DNA of 64,000 bases from QHXQ01 sp045807745 (GCA_045807745.1 JBJMGT010000018.1:184608-248607), one strand, 5' to 3'; positions 16,323-26,292 are shown, counted from the stretch's first letter. Numbers and translations are program-made. Notes: generated by a model not told the origin, from the sequence alone.

Positions 16323-18017
16323 ATGACTGCACAACCAGATGTAAACGATCAACTCGTCGGCACAATCAAGGGGCCGGGCGACGCGCCGCACGAGTATCTG
16401 TTCATCACGGCGGACAACCGGCGCGCGCGCATCGGCGAGTTCGTCTATTACACGGCGCAGGACGGCGCGGAGGTGCGGCGCATCCTCGGCACGGTCACGG
16501 CGCGGCGGCTGGTGCGCAATCTGCCGGATGCGTTCTTGGCCGATCCTGAGACGCCACCCGCAGTCGTCTCGTCGCTCATCGGATTGGAGGGCGAAGGCTG
16601 CGAGTTGTACGAGATCACGGTCGAGACGATTGGTTACTTTAGTCAACGGCTCGGCGACTTTGTGAACCCGCGCATCCCGCCCGAAGCGGGCGCGCCGGTG
16701 CTCTTAGCTTCGTCGGAGACATTGGCGAGCGTGCTCTCGCCGCGCAAGGTGGGCGAGCGCGGCGCGGCGCACTTGGGGAGTCTGTTGACGAGAAGCGCGG
16801 GCGCGGTGCCGGTCGTGTTGTCGGTCAAGGATGTGGTCTCGACGCATCTGGCGATTCTGGCTTCGACGGGCGCGGGCAAGTCTTATACGGCGGGCGTGCT
16901 GGTCGAAGAGTTGATGATGCCGCACAATCGCGCCGCCGTTTTGATCGTCGATCCGCACGGCGAGTACGACACGATCCGTTCGATTGAGGGCGACGCGCGG
17001 TTTGCGGCCGGCAACTATCACCCGGAAGTCAAAATCTACACGCACGACCGCGTCAAGGTGCGCTTCTCGTCGCTGACGGAAGCCGACATCAAATACCTTC
17101 TGCCCGAAGGCACGTCCGACAAGATGCTCCACTTCTTGTCGCAGGCCTACCGGCAGTTGACGAACCGGCAGGACTCAGACCGGGGCTTGTGGGGTTATCA
17201 CGATCTGCGCGACGAGGTGAAGGCGCAGAAGTATGAAGGCAGCGAGCGGAGCGAGTCGAGCAACGCGAGTTCCATCGAAGGCTTGTTGTGGCGTTTGGAT
17301 TCGCGCTTCGACAAACCGGGCGCGATCTTTTCGGACAACGAGCACATCCCGCTCAAAGATTTATTCCAGCCCGGTCGCTGCACCGTGCTGCAACTCTCCG
17401 ACATCGAGCAGAACGAGCAGCAGGTCGTCGTGGCCACGCTGCTGCGGCGCGTCAACAAGGCGCGCATGATGACCGTGCGCGGCGAAGCGGATTCAAGTAG
17501 CGATAATCATCTGCCCTATCCGGTCTTCACATTGTTGGAAGAGGCGCACCGCTTTGCGCCCGCCGGGCAGACCGTCGTCTCGACCAACGTGCTCAAGCAG
17601 ATTCTCTCCGAGGGGCGCAAGTTCGGCGTCGGCATTGGCCTCATCACGCAGCGACCGGGCAAGCTCGATCAGGACGTGCTCTCGCAGTGCATGACGCAGG
17701 TCATCATGCGCATCGTCAACCCGATTGATCAGGACACGGTCGCCAAGTCGGTCGAGGGCGCGGGTCGCCAACTCTTGCAGGAGTTGCCGGCGCTGACCAA
17801 AGGACAGGCAGTCATCAGCGGCGTCGGCGTCAACACGCCGGTCATGTGCCGCGTGCGCGAGCGCCTCACCAAACACGGCGGCGAGACCTTCGACGCGCCG
17901 GGCGAGTGGGCCGACTGGCACTCGGAGGGCAAACAGCGCCAGCGCGAACAGGACAACGCCGTGCTCGTCTCAAAGCCAACCAAGAAGCCCGACAAGTTTC
18001 GCGGCATTCCGCTTTAA
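16323..18017 (+). CDS. herA: HerA-like hexameric ATPase (DUF87) with N-terminal HAS-barrel
   Basis: A 564-residue FtsK/HerA-type ATPase. The N-terminal ~150 residues resemble the HAS-barrel (LVGTIKGPGDAPHEYLFITA...). Walker A is STGAGKSYT near 179-187 and Walker B is FTLLEEAHRF near residue 405. GLITQRPGKLDQDVLSQC is the sensor/arginine segment typical of HerA (RPGKLD). HerA proteins are DNA translocases that act with NurA nucleases or, in bacteria, with defence partners such as Sir2 or DUF4297; no partner gene is adjacent here. The ATG at 16323 fits the domain start, although an in-frame TTG lies at 16290. Confidence 0.85.
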   Translation: MTAQPDVNDQLVGTIKGPGDAPHEYLFITADNRRARIGEFVYYTAQDGAEVRRILGTVTARRLVRNLPDAFLADPETPPAVVSSLIGLEGEGCELYEITVETIGYFSQRLGDFVNPRIPPEAGAPVLLASSETLASVLSPRKVGERGAAHLGSLLTRSAGAVPVVLSVKDVVSTHLAILASTGAGKSYTAGVLVEELMMPHNRAAVLIVDPHGEYDTIRSIEGDARFAAGNYHPEVKIYTHDRVKVRFSSLTEADIKYLLPEGTSDKMLHFLSQAYRQLTNRQDSDRGLWGYHDLRDEVKAQKYEGSERSESSNASSIEGLLWRLDSRFDKPGAIFSDNEHIPLKDLFQPGRCTVLQLSDIEQNEQQVVVATLLRRVNKARMMTVRGEADSSSDNHLPYPVFTLLEEAHRFAPAGQTVVSTNVLKQILSEGRKFGVGIGLITQRPGKLDQDVLSQCMTQVIMRIVNPIDQDTVAKSVEGAGRQLLQELPALTKGQAVISGVGVNTPVMCRVRERLTKHGGETFDAPGEWADWHSEGKQRQREQDNAVLVSKPTKKPDKFRGIPL

Positions 18018-18031
18018 GTTCTTACGCATAT

Positions 18032-18053
18032 GCCGCCGTTATAAAGCGGCGGC
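18032..18053 (+). terminator. Weak GC hairpin after herA-like gene
   Basis: GCCGCCG at 18032-18038 pairs with CGGCGGC at 18047-18053 around an 8-nt AT-rich loop, 15 nt after the stop codon. No T-run follows, so terminator function is uncertain. Confidence 0.35.
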
Positions 18054-18152
18054 CAACGCTACGCATCGCGCGGGCCAACACAAACGATCAAGGGCCGTTA
18101 GCTTCGCGTTAAGCGCACGGAATAAGCAGCAGCACACGTAAGGAGACTCCTC

Positions 18153-19508
18153 ATGCTACGCCGTCCTCTCTGGCTACTTCATTTGCTCCTCGCAGCGTCG
18201 GTTTGTCTGGCCCAAGCGCCTAGTTCCGCGACGGATTATTTAAATCGCGGGCGCGCTCGCCACCTCAATGGTGAATTTGCCGGCGCAATCAGCGATTTCA
18301 CGAAAGCTATTGAACTTGATCCCAAACTGACTAAAGCTTATATCGGTCGCTGTAGCGCGCGGGCCGACAAGGGCGAGTTGGCCAGCGCACTCCCCGACTG
18401 CAACAAAGCCGTCGAACTCGCGCCCCACCTCGCTGAAGGTTATGCCAACCGTTGTCATTTATGGCTCATAAAAAGTGACTTCGACGCCGCGTTGATCGAT
18501 TGCAATAAAGCCATCGAACTCGATCCGCAACTCGCCCTTAGCTATTTCAATCGCGGCACTGTAAAGCAGGCGCGCGGCGATCTAGACGCGGCCCTGGCCG
18601 ACTTTAACAAGGCCATCGAACTCGATCCACAAGACCATAATGCATTTGTAAATCGCGGCGCGCTCAAGGCCGAGCGAGGCGCGCTCGATGGGGCAATTAC
18701 CGATTACACGAAAGCCATTGAACTTGCACCACTAATGGCTGAAGCGTTTGCCAATCGCTGCGACGCTAAGTCGGAGAAAGGTGACCTTGATAGCGCATTG
18801 GCGGACTGTAATAAAGCCATTGAGATCAACCCCAACTTTCACTTTGCTTATCTCGCTCGCGCGCTGACGCGTTGGCGCAAAGACAATGTTGACGGGGCGA
18901 TTGCTGATTACAGCAAAGCTATCCAACTCGATCCGAAAGACGCTGTGGCTTACGCCAATCGCTGTCAACTCCGGAGCATTAAAGACGATTTTGCCGGCGC
19001 GCTGACCGACTGTGACCGCGCCATCAAGCTCGACCCCACAATGGCGGGCGCTTACTTCAGTCGCGGCGTGGCGAAGGATCGCAAAGATAACCTTGATGGC
19101 GCGCTCGCCGATCTCACGAAAGCCATCGAGCTAGATCCCCGGTTGGCCAACGTGCATAGGGAGCGTGGTTGGCTGCGGGTTAGTAAGGATGATCTTGAGG
19201 GTGCGCTTGCCGATTTTGATCAAGCTATCGAGCATGATTCCAGAGATGCCATGGCCTACTTAGGGCGCGGTTCTGTGCGATACGACAGAGGTGCATTTAA
19301 TGGGGCGATAGCCGATCTCACCGTATCTATCGCGCTGAAGCCGGAAAACGCGCCCGCTTACTGGATGCGTGGGCTGGCGCGCCTTCAGTTGCATGATGAT
19401 GTGCCAGCAGAACAAGACTTAAAACGTTGTCTTGCACTCGACCCCAGTCTTAAGCCACGGGTCGAGAAAATGGTTGACGAGATCAAGCGGCAACGTCCGC
19501 CGAAGTGA
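18153..19508 (+). CDS. Secreted tetratricopeptide-repeat protein
   Basis: A 451-residue protein with a signal peptide (LLHLLLAASVCLAQA) followed by about eleven or twelve 34-residue TPR units. Each unit carries the pattern AIxDYTKAIELDPK...AYxNRG, visible from residue 28 to the C-terminus. Several repeats differ by having DCNKAIEL, which gives paired cysteines across repeats. It has AAGGAG upstream of the ATG. TPR proteins of this kind are scaffold or assembly factors in the periplasm; the partner is unknown. Confidence 0.85.
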   Translation: MLRRPLWLLHLLLAASVCLAQAPSSATDYLNRGRARHLNGEFAGAISDFTKAIELDPKLTKAYIGRCSARADKGELASALPDCNKAVELAPHLAEGYANRCHLWLIKSDFDAALIDCNKAIELDPQLALSYFNRGTVKQARGDLDAALADFNKAIELDPQDHNAFVNRGALKAERGALDGAITDYTKAIELAPLMAEAFANRCDAKSEKGDLDSALADCNKAIEINPNFHFAYLARALTRWRKDNVDGAIADYSKAIQLDPKDAVAYANRCQLRSIKDDFAGALTDCDRAIKLDPTMAGAYFSRGVAKDRKDNLDGALADLTKAIELDPRLANVHRERGWLRVSKDDLEGALADFDQAIEHDSRDAMAYLGRGSVRYDRGAFNGAIADLTVSIALKPENAPAYWMRGLARLQLHDDVPAEQDLKRCLALDPSLKPRVEKMVDEIKRQRPPK

Positions 19509-19625
19509 TTTTGCCTTTCGCCACGTCGAGCTTGCGGCCTGACTGAAATACCTTTCACCTGTTGGCTGCCACGCGGCAATCGGATCGCAGCATGGGGCTT
19601 GGCGGGCCTTTAGTTCGCTCTTCTA

Positions 19626-19655
19626 TTGACTTCCCGCCCGCCGAGGCCATATCTT
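19626..19655 (+). promoter_or_regulatory. Possible sigma-70 promoter upstream of the 19797 gene
   Basis: TTGACT at 19626-19631 and TATCTT at 19650-19655 with an 18-nt spacer, about 140 nt before the start codon. It lies in an otherwise empty 288-bp gap. Confidence 0.35.
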
Positions 19656-19796
19656 TTCGGTCATCCAGCCGGGGGTTCGCAAGGCTGAGCGCAAGCGGGC
19701 GCAGTTCATGCTCGCGCCCCACTACATTCCTTTGTCCGTCGATTCAGTTTGCTGCCCTAGGTTGAAGCCACCTTAAGTTGTAGAAGGAGTCCCCTT

Positions 19797-20288
19797 ATGC
19801 TTTCGTGTTCGTACCACCCGTCCAGAATTATGTCGCTCGTGCTGGGCCTGCTCTGCGGCGCACTCGCGCTCGTCGCTGCGCCGCGCGTTTTCGCGCAGGA
19901 GCAAAATCAGACGGAGACGAGCGATGCGCCCATCTTCAGCGAGTACAAAGGCGTTCGGCTCGGCATGACCGCCGAAGAGGCGCGGCGTAAACTTGGCGCG
20001 CCCCAGGATAAGGGCGACACGCAGGACTTCTACGCCTTCTCCGAGAACGAGACGGCGCAGGTCTCCTACGACGCACAGCATCAAGTGTCTGCCATCGCCA
20101 TCATCTATATGGGTGGGGGCAAAGCGCCCGTGTCCAAGCTGGTGCTCGGCACAGACCTCTCGGCCAAGCCCGATGGCTCGATGTATCGATTGATCCGCTA
20201 TCCGAAGGCCGGCTGCTGGGTCTCTTACTCACGCACCAGCGGCGACTCGCCGCTCGTCACAGTAATGATGCAGAAGTACAAGCCGTAA
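19797..20288 (+). CDS. Small secreted protein with a BamE/SmpA-like motif
   Basis: A 163-residue protein with an N-terminal signal peptide (hydrophobic core LVLGLLCGALALVAAPRVFA). The segment YKGVRLGMTAEEARRKLGAP followed by an aromatic-rich beta stretch (DFYAFSE...AQVSYD) is the helix-strand pattern found in SmpA/OmlA/BamE-fold and related PepSY-like proteins. I would not assign it to a particular family. AGAAGGAG lies 8 nt upstream of the ATG. It is flanked by a TPR protein and a secreted protease gene, all exported. Confidence 0.6.
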   Translation: MLSCSYHPSRIMSLVLGLLCGALALVAAPRVFAQEQNQTETSDAPIFSEYKGVRLGMTAEEARRKLGAPQDKGDTQDFYAFSENETAQVSYDAQHQVSAIAIIYMGGGKAPVSKLVLGTDLSAKPDGSMYRLIRYPKAGCWVSYSRTSGDSPLVTVMMQKYKP

Positions 20289-20375
20289 ACCGCAGTGGCG
20301 ACCTGTTACGTCCCCGGCCGGCGGCCACTGTGGCGCGCCTATTTGTGGCGCGGCCGTGCCTGTGACGGATGGCTA

Positions 20376-20404
20376 TTGACTTATCTTCATGCTTGGCGTA
20401 ATAA
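20376..20404 (+). promoter_or_regulatory. Sigma-70-type promoter for the trypsin-like protease gene
   Basis: TTGACT at 20376-20381 and TAATAA at 20399-20404 with a 17-nt spacer. It lies 120 nt before the ATG at 20526 and argues against any start further upstream. Confidence 0.55.
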
Positions 20405-20525
20405 CCGGAACACTTTTGCCCTGAGTCAGTTTCGCGGAGTGCGCGCCCGGCGTTTTCTCATGTCCCGGCGTTTCGGCGCACGCCCCTCAAGAGTTTCACT
20501 TCAACTCGGTACGAAGGGAGAATTG

Positions 20526-21626
20526 ATGTCCAAGCTCAGAACCTATCTACTCGTCTGCGCCGTGCTCACGTGTCTCGTCGGCGCAGCCCTCGTCGTCAGT
20601 CCCAGCCGCGCCGATGGCGGCGCGAACCATCAGGTGCTAAACAACAACTATGGCGTCTCCGGCGGCAACGTCAACGACATCAGCCGGCGCTTCTGTTGCA
20701 GCGGCACGCTCGGCTCGCTCGTTAAAGACAGCACCGGCGCGCTCTACATACTCAGCAACAACCACGTGCTGGCGCGCGGCGATCAGGCCGCGGCGGGCGA
20801 AGACATCTCCCAGCCCGGCTTGATTGATAACAACTGTCAAGTGCCGCGCATCGTCGCTGACTTCACGACGGCCGCAGCGCTCGGCTCGAATGTGGACGCC
20901 GCGCTCGCCGCGTTGCGGGCCGGCACGATGAACACCGCCGGCACAATCGAAGATGTCGGGACGATCAGCGGCGTCGTTAAAGCGCCGGCGGTCGGTCTCG
21001 CCGTCGCCAAGTCGGGGCGCACCACCGGTTTCACGACCGGCACAATCAGTTCGGTCAACACAAGCGTCAGCGTCCGCTACCCGAAATCCTGCGGCGCGAA
21101 TGGCGGCGCGGCTGTCAGCTATACCAATCAGGTCGTCATCAATAGCAGCACCTTTAGCGCGGGCGGCGACTCCGGCTCGCTAATCGTCTCGAACAACAGC
21201 GCCAGTTGCCACCAGCCGGTCGCGCTCCTCTTCGCCGGCAGCAGCACGACGACCATCGGCAACCCCATCGGCGACGTGCTCGCGGCACTGAGCGCGAAGC
21301 TCGGCCGCACAGTCAGCTTCGTCGGCGGCACGTGCACGGCCTCGCTCACCACTGCCGCGCCCGATCTCGCGGCCCTCGGAGGACAGATGGAACTCTCACC
21401 TTTGGCGGTCGAACGCGTGACGGGCGTGATGCGCTCGGTCGAGCGTGAATTGATGGCCCGCCCCGGCGTCATCGGCATCGGCGTCGGCGCGGCGGACAAA
21501 GATAGCGGCGAGGCCGGCATCGTCATCTACGTGGATCGCACCGCTGTCGCAAAACCCAATCTGCCTAAGACGATTGACGGCGTGAAGGTCAAGTTGATCT
21601 ACACCGACCCAATCGTCGCTTACTAA
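20526..21626 (+). CDS. Secreted trypsin-like serine protease with extra C-terminal domain
   Basis: A 366-residue protein starting at the ATG with AAGGGAG upstream, which directly begins a signal peptide (YLLVCAVLTCLVGAALVV). The chymotrypsin-fold triad is visible: H80 in ILSNNHVLA, D124 in SNVDAALAAL, and S216 in SAGGDSGSLIV. This arrangement resembles bacterial relatives of the plant Nal1 protease. A separate domain after residue 280 (ERELMARPGVIGIGVGAAD...GIVIYVDR) recurs in bacterial proteins of this type and may bind or regulate. It has its own promoter and a strong terminator, so it is probably monocistronic. Confidence 0.8.
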   Translation: MSKLRTYLLVCAVLTCLVGAALVVSPSRADGGANHQVLNNNYGVSGGNVNDISRRFCCSGTLGSLVKDSTGALYILSNNHVLARGDQAAAGEDISQPGLIDNNCQVPRIVADFTTAAALGSNVDAALAALRAGTMNTAGTIEDVGTISGVVKAPAVGLAVAKSGRTTGFTTGTISSVNTSVSVRYPKSCGANGGAAVSYTNQVVINSSTFSAGGDSGSLIVSNNSASCHQPVALLFAGSSTTTIGNPIGDVLAALSAKLGRTVSFVGGTCTASLTTAAPDLAALGGQMELSPLAVERVTGVMRSVERELMARPGVIGIGVGAADKDSGEAGIVIYVDRTAVAKPNLPKTIDGVKVKLIYTDPIVAY

Positions 21627-21663
21627 GCACAGACGAGAGCGCCGCCGTCGGCGCTCGCAAGGT

Positions 21664-21707
21664 GCGGAGAGACCGGTGCTCGTCAAGGGCCGGTCTCTCC
21701 GCTTTTT
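21664..21707 (+). terminator. Intrinsic terminator of the protease gene
   Basis: A 13-bp perfect stem (21664-21676 with 21690-21702, arm GCGGAGAGACCGG) with a 13-nt loop, followed by TTTTT. Confidence 0.85.
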
Positions 21708-21735
21708 ACTGCCCCTCGCGCCCGGCCCCGCACGG

Positions 21736-21763
21736 TTGCTTTTACCCATCGCGATGCTAAGAT
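21736..21763 (+). promoter_or_regulatory. Possible promoter of the stressosome operon
   Basis: TTGCTT at 21736-21741 and TAAGAT at 21758-21763, spacer 16 nt, lying just after the protease terminator and about 130 nt before the rsbR-like start. Confidence 0.35.
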
Positions 21764-21894
21764 AAGGCTCGTCGCTTGAGCAGCAATCGGTCGGCTCGCG
21801 CGGCCAAAAACTCTCCCGCACAAATCGATCAACTTAAGCGCGGCTGCGCGCCAACGATCAGCCAGCAGCGCGCGCGGGCAGGGGTATCTACGGG

Positions 21895-22854
21895 ATGGCG
21901 AACAACAGCGCAGCACAAGCAGAGCCGGCGGGCGGAGTCGTGGACTTACTGGCCACGCGCCGCGATGAGATTCTCAATCTGTGGATCAAGGAGCGGCTCG
22001 ACTCGGACGAGTTCCGCGACGAGTTGATCTCGAAGAAGGAGTTGCGCCAACAGTCGCAGCAACTCGTGGACATGCTCGCGCGCGCGATCCCGGCGTCCGA
22101 CGGCGCGGACTTCGACGACGCGGCCTTTGACGAGTTGCGCAACTTCCTTAACCAGATTTCGCGCCAACGCGCCGTCAAGGGCTACACGCCGACCGAGAAC
22201 GCGACCTACATCCTGAGCCTGCGCAACGTCCTGATCCTGTTGCTCGCCGAAGAACTCGGCGGCGACACCAGCGCGCTCGTGCGCGAGATGAACTACTTCA
22301 CGTCCCTGCTCGATAAGATGGGTCTCGTGATGGTCGAAAACTTCATCCGCTCGCGCGAAGAGATCATCCGCCAGCAGCGCGCTGACATGATGGAGTTGTC
22401 CACGCCGGTCATCAAGGTCTGGGACAAGATTCTGACGCTCCCCATCATCGGCACGCTCGACTCGCACCGCGCGCAACTGATGATGGAAGCGCTCTTGCAA
22501 CGCATCGTCGAATCAGGCTCGACGGTCGCCATCCTCGACATCACGGGCGTGCGCACGATGGACACGCTCGTCGCTAATCATCTGATCAAGACCGTGACGG
22601 CGGCGCGGCTGATGGGCGCGCGCTGCATCCTCACCGGCGTCTCGCCCGCCATCGCGCAGACGATGGTGCAACTCGGCATAGACCTCTCGCAGATCACCAC
22701 GCGCGCGCAGATGTCCGACGGCATCAAGCTTGCGCTCGAACTCGTCGGCCGCACCGTCGTGCCCGCCGCCCTCGTCGCGCACCTGCGCGCCAACGGCACA
22801 GCCCCCGGTGGCCAGCAGCACGAAACAAGCACTGATAAAAGCAGTGACAAGTGA
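21895..22854 (+). CDS. rsbR: RsbR-type stressosome protein with C-terminal STAS domain
   Basis: A 319-residue stressosome scaffold protein. The N-terminal ~160 residues are helical (LLATRRDEILNLWIKERL start) and match the RsbRD-type sensory domain. The C-terminal ~120 residues are a STAS domain with ILDITGVRTMDTLVANHLI and CILTGVSPAIAQTM, which retain the two threonines phosphorylated by RsbT in Bacillus RsbR. It is the first of five genes (rsbR, rsbS, rsbT, phosphatase, hybrid kinase). Its stop codon lies in the left arm of a word-repeat hairpin. Confidence 0.9.
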   Translation: MANNSAAQAEPAGGVVDLLATRRDEILNLWIKERLDSDEFRDELISKKELRQQSQQLVDMLARAIPASDGADFDDAAFDELRNFLNQISRQRAVKGYTPTENATYILSLRNVLILLLAEELGGDTSALVREMNYFTSLLDKMGLVMVENFIRSREEIIRQQRADMMELSTPVIKVWDKILTLPIIGTLDSHRAQLMMEALLQRIVESGSTVAILDITGVRTMDTLVANHLIKTVTAARLMGARCILTGVSPAIAQTMVQLGIDLSQITTRAQMSDGIKLALELVGRTVVPAALVAHLRANGTAPGGQQHETSTDKSSDK

Positions 22855-22920
22855 CGAGTGACAAGTGACAAGTTAAAAATATTTCTTACTCGTCACTCGT
22901 CACTCGCCACTCGTCACTGC
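22841..22920. repeat. Word-repeat hairpin (unit AGTGACA/AGTGACG), rsbR/rsbS junction
   Basis: Left arm 22841-22872, right arm 22889-22920; 28 of 32 positions are complementary and all four differences are C/T transitions. The left arm contains the rsbR stop codon and the right arm ends 15 nt before the rsbS start. The loop is short and AT-rich. Confidence 0.85.
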
Positions 22921-22935
22921 CTTTCGGAGAAAGGC

Positions 22936-23367
22936 ATGTCGCAGCGTATACCGATCTTGAAAGTTGGGCGCGTCCTTGTCGTCCCGATTCAGGTGGACAT
23001 GGACGATCAAACGGTCGTCGGGCTGCAAGAGCGCATCCTTGCGGAGCTCGAACGCACGCGCGCGCGCGGCGTACTCATAGACATCTCGCTTCTGGAGATG
23101 GTCGATTCGTTCATCGGGCGTATGCTCTCGGACATCGCGGCGATGGCGCGCATCATGGACGCGCGCACGGTCGTCGTCGGCATGCGCCCGGCGGTCGCGA
23201 TCACGCTGGTCGAGTTGGGGCTGGAGCTGCGCGGCGTCGAGACCGTCTTGAACGTGGACGAGGGCATCAAGCTGTTGCGCGTCGAGTTTGACGGGCACGA
23301 CGATGAAGAGGCTGCGTTGTTCGACGAAGGGTTGAATCTGCTTGGAGAGTCGCTCCATCGCGCTTGA
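22936..23367 (+). CDS. rsbS: RsbS, single-STAS-domain stressosome core protein
   Basis: A 143-residue STAS protein. VLIDISLLEMVDSFIGRML contains the conserved serine (VDSFIGR) phosphorylated by RsbT. In-frame codons reach back to 22858, but they fall in the hairpin repeat; the ATG at 22936 has GGAGAAAGG upstream. It forms the stressosome core with RsbR and holds RsbT until stress. The C-terminus is slightly longer than in Bacillus. It overlaps rsbT by 26 nt. Confidence 0.92.
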   Translation: MSQRIPILKVGRVLVVPIQVDMDDQTVVGLQERILAELERTRARGVLIDISLLEMVDSFIGRMLSDIAAMARIMDARTVVVGMRPAVAITLVELGLELRGVETVLNVDEGIKLLRVEFDGHDDEEAALFDEGLNLLGESLHRA

Positions 23368-23740
23368 GCACGACCACGACATCGTCGTGGCGCGCGGCGA
23401 AGTGCGAAAAATGGCCGCCGCGCTCGGCTTCGGTCTCGTCGATCAGACGCGCCTCACCACCGTCGCCTCCGAACTCGCGCGCAACGTCGTCAAGTACGCG
23501 GGGCGCGGTCGCCTCATCGCGCAACCCGTCACAGACGCGAGCGGGCGTCAGGGCTTGCGCCTCGTCTTTGAAGACACAGGCCCCGGCATCCGCGACTTGG
23601 CCGCGGCCATGCGCGACGGCTTCTCGACCGGCGGCGGCTTAGGTCAAGGCTTGCCCGGCTCGCAACGCCTCGTCCACGAGTTCGACATCGCATCATCGCC
23701 CGAACGCGGCACGAGCGTCACCGTCGTGCGCTGGCGGTGA
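23342..23740 (+). CDS. rsbT: RsbT, serine/threonine kinase of the stressosome
   Basis: A 132-residue GHKL-fold kinase. The N box is TVASELARNVVKYAG, the G1 box is EDTGPGI, and the G2 box is GGGLGQGLPGSQRL. The start is TTG, overlapping the end of rsbS by 26 nt, which suggests translational coupling. It would phosphorylate RsbS and RsbR, leave the complex, and switch on a downstream partner. In Bacillus that partner is RsbU; here no RsbU is seen, and the operon instead encodes a phosphatase and a histidine kinase. Confidence 0.93.
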   Translation: MESRSIALEHDHDIVVARGEVRKMAAALGFGLVDQTRLTTVASELARNVVKYAGRGRLIAQPVTDASGRQGLRLVFEDTGPGIRDLAAAMRDGFSTGGGLGQGLPGSQRLVHEFDIASSPERGTSVTVVRWR

Positions 23741-23744
23741 GCAA

Positions 23745-23808
23745 CAGAGGTCAGAGGTCAGAGATCAGTTAAAAACTTTTCTGACTAACCTCTGACCTCT
23801 GACCTCTG
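23745..23808. repeat. Word-repeat hairpin (unit CAGAGGT), rsbT/phosphatase junction
   Basis: Left arm 23745-23770 and right arm about 23781-23808, built from tandem CAGAGGT/ACCTCTG words, with about 18 bp of uninterrupted pairing and more with mismatches. It begins 4 nt after the rsbT stop and ends 5 nt before the next ATG. Confidence 0.8.
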
Positions 23809-23813
23809 AAGTT

Positions 23814-24866
23814 ATGCGTGAGATTCAATCCATCGAAGTGCGGGACGAGGCGCAGGTCGGGGCGGCGCGGCGGGCGGTGCACGCCTTTGCGGGCGAGGTG
23901 GGTTTTACGGAGCGCGAGTTGGCGGAGTTGGACATCGTCGTGCAGGAGATTGGCACGAACGCGGTGCGCTATGCGAAGGGCGGCGGTTGGCTACACTTCA
24001 CACGCCCGCTCGGCGCGGAGCCGGGCGTCGAGATTTTTTATTGGGACAAGGGGCCGGGCATCTACGATCTTGATCGCGCCGTGCGCGACGGCGTCTCGGC
24101 CGGCGGCAGTCTGGGCGCTGGTCTCGGCGCGATCCGGCGGCTGCTCGACGAGTTTGAAGTCTACTCAACGGTGCGCGCGACCGGGGCGTTAAAGGCGCTC
24201 GCGCCAGCGCGGCGCACGACGCACGGTACGGCCCTGCTGGGGCGCAAGTGGGTGGCGACGACGCGCCTCTCCGCGCGCACGCACGGCGCGACCGCGCGAC
24301 GCATCGGCGCTTGGAGTCGCACGCACCCGGACGAGACATACAACGGCGACGCCTACTTCGTGCGTCGGCGCGGCGCGCAGATGATCTGTGCCGTCGTTGA
24401 TGGTCTGGGCCACGGGCGCGGCGCACATGAAGCGGCGCGCGGCGCGCTCGACGTGCTGGGCGATTGGCAAGGCGAGCCGTTAGACGAACTGCTGCGCACA
24501 ACGCACGAAGCCCTGCGTGCGACGCGCGGCGCAGTCTTGGGCGCGTGCGTCGTGGACAGTGCGGCGGAGACGCTCCACTATGCGGGCGTGGGCAACATCG
24601 AGGTGCGCGTCTTTAACGCACCGCAACCGGCGCGCCCCATCTCGACCAACGGCACGCTCGGCGCGCGCTTTGAACGCGCACGCGTCTGGTCTTATCCGTG
24701 GGCTGAAGGCACGATCATCGTGCTCGCCACCGACGGCTTGAGCATCAGGTGGGACATGCAGGACTATCCCGGTCTCTTGCAGAAAAATCCCCAACTGCTC
24801 GCGGGCGTGCTCATGCGCGACTACGGGCGCAACACGGATGACGCGACGGTGTTAGTGGCACGGTAA
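23814..24866 (+). CDS. Fused GHKL ATPase and SpoIIE/RsbX-type PP2C phosphatase
   Basis: A 350-residue two-domain protein. Residues 1-125 resemble RsbT/anti-sigma kinases (IVVQEIGTNAVRYAKG N box, YWDKGPGI, GGSLGAGLGAIRRLLDEF). Residues 160-350 are a SpoIIE/PP2C domain with metal-binding aspartates in NGDAYFV, AVVDGLGHGRG, ATDGL and TDDATVLV. RsbX phosphatases reset RsbR and RsbS after stress. This protein likely does that, with the extra ATPase domain either a second kinase or an inactive adaptor. Confidence 0.88.
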   Translation: MREIQSIEVRDEAQVGAARRAVHAFAGEVGFTERELAELDIVVQEIGTNAVRYAKGGGWLHFTRPLGAEPGVEIFYWDKGPGIYDLDRAVRDGVSAGGSLGAGLGAIRRLLDEFEVYSTVRATGALKALAPARRTTHGTALLGRKWVATTRLSARTHGATARRIGAWSRTHPDETYNGDAYFVRRRGAQMICAVVDGLGHGRGAHEAARGALDVLGDWQGEPLDELLRTTHEALRATRGAVLGACVVDSAAETLHYAGVGNIEVRVFNAPQPARPISTNGTLGARFERARVWSYPWAEGTIIVLATDGLSIRWDMQDYPGLLQKNPQLLAGVLMRDYGRNTDDATVLVAR

Positions 24867-24869
24867 GAA

Positions 24870-24931
24870 CAGTTTTGAGTTTTCAGTTTTGAGTTTCCGG
24901 CGTGAGGCTGAAAACTCAAAACTCAAAACTG
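24870..24931. repeat. Word-repeat hairpin (units TTTTGAG/TTTTCAG), phosphatase/kinase junction
   Basis: Left arm 24870-24897, right arm 24908-24931, made of 7-nt words of two types (GAGTTTT and CAGTTTT) and their complements. It begins 3 nt after the phosphatase stop and ends 5 nt before the kinase start at 24937. Pairing is imperfect because the word order differs between arms. Confidence 0.75.
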
Positions 24932-24936
24932 ATCAG

Positions 24937-26289
<1,353 letters not shown>

Positions 26290-26292
26290 CTT

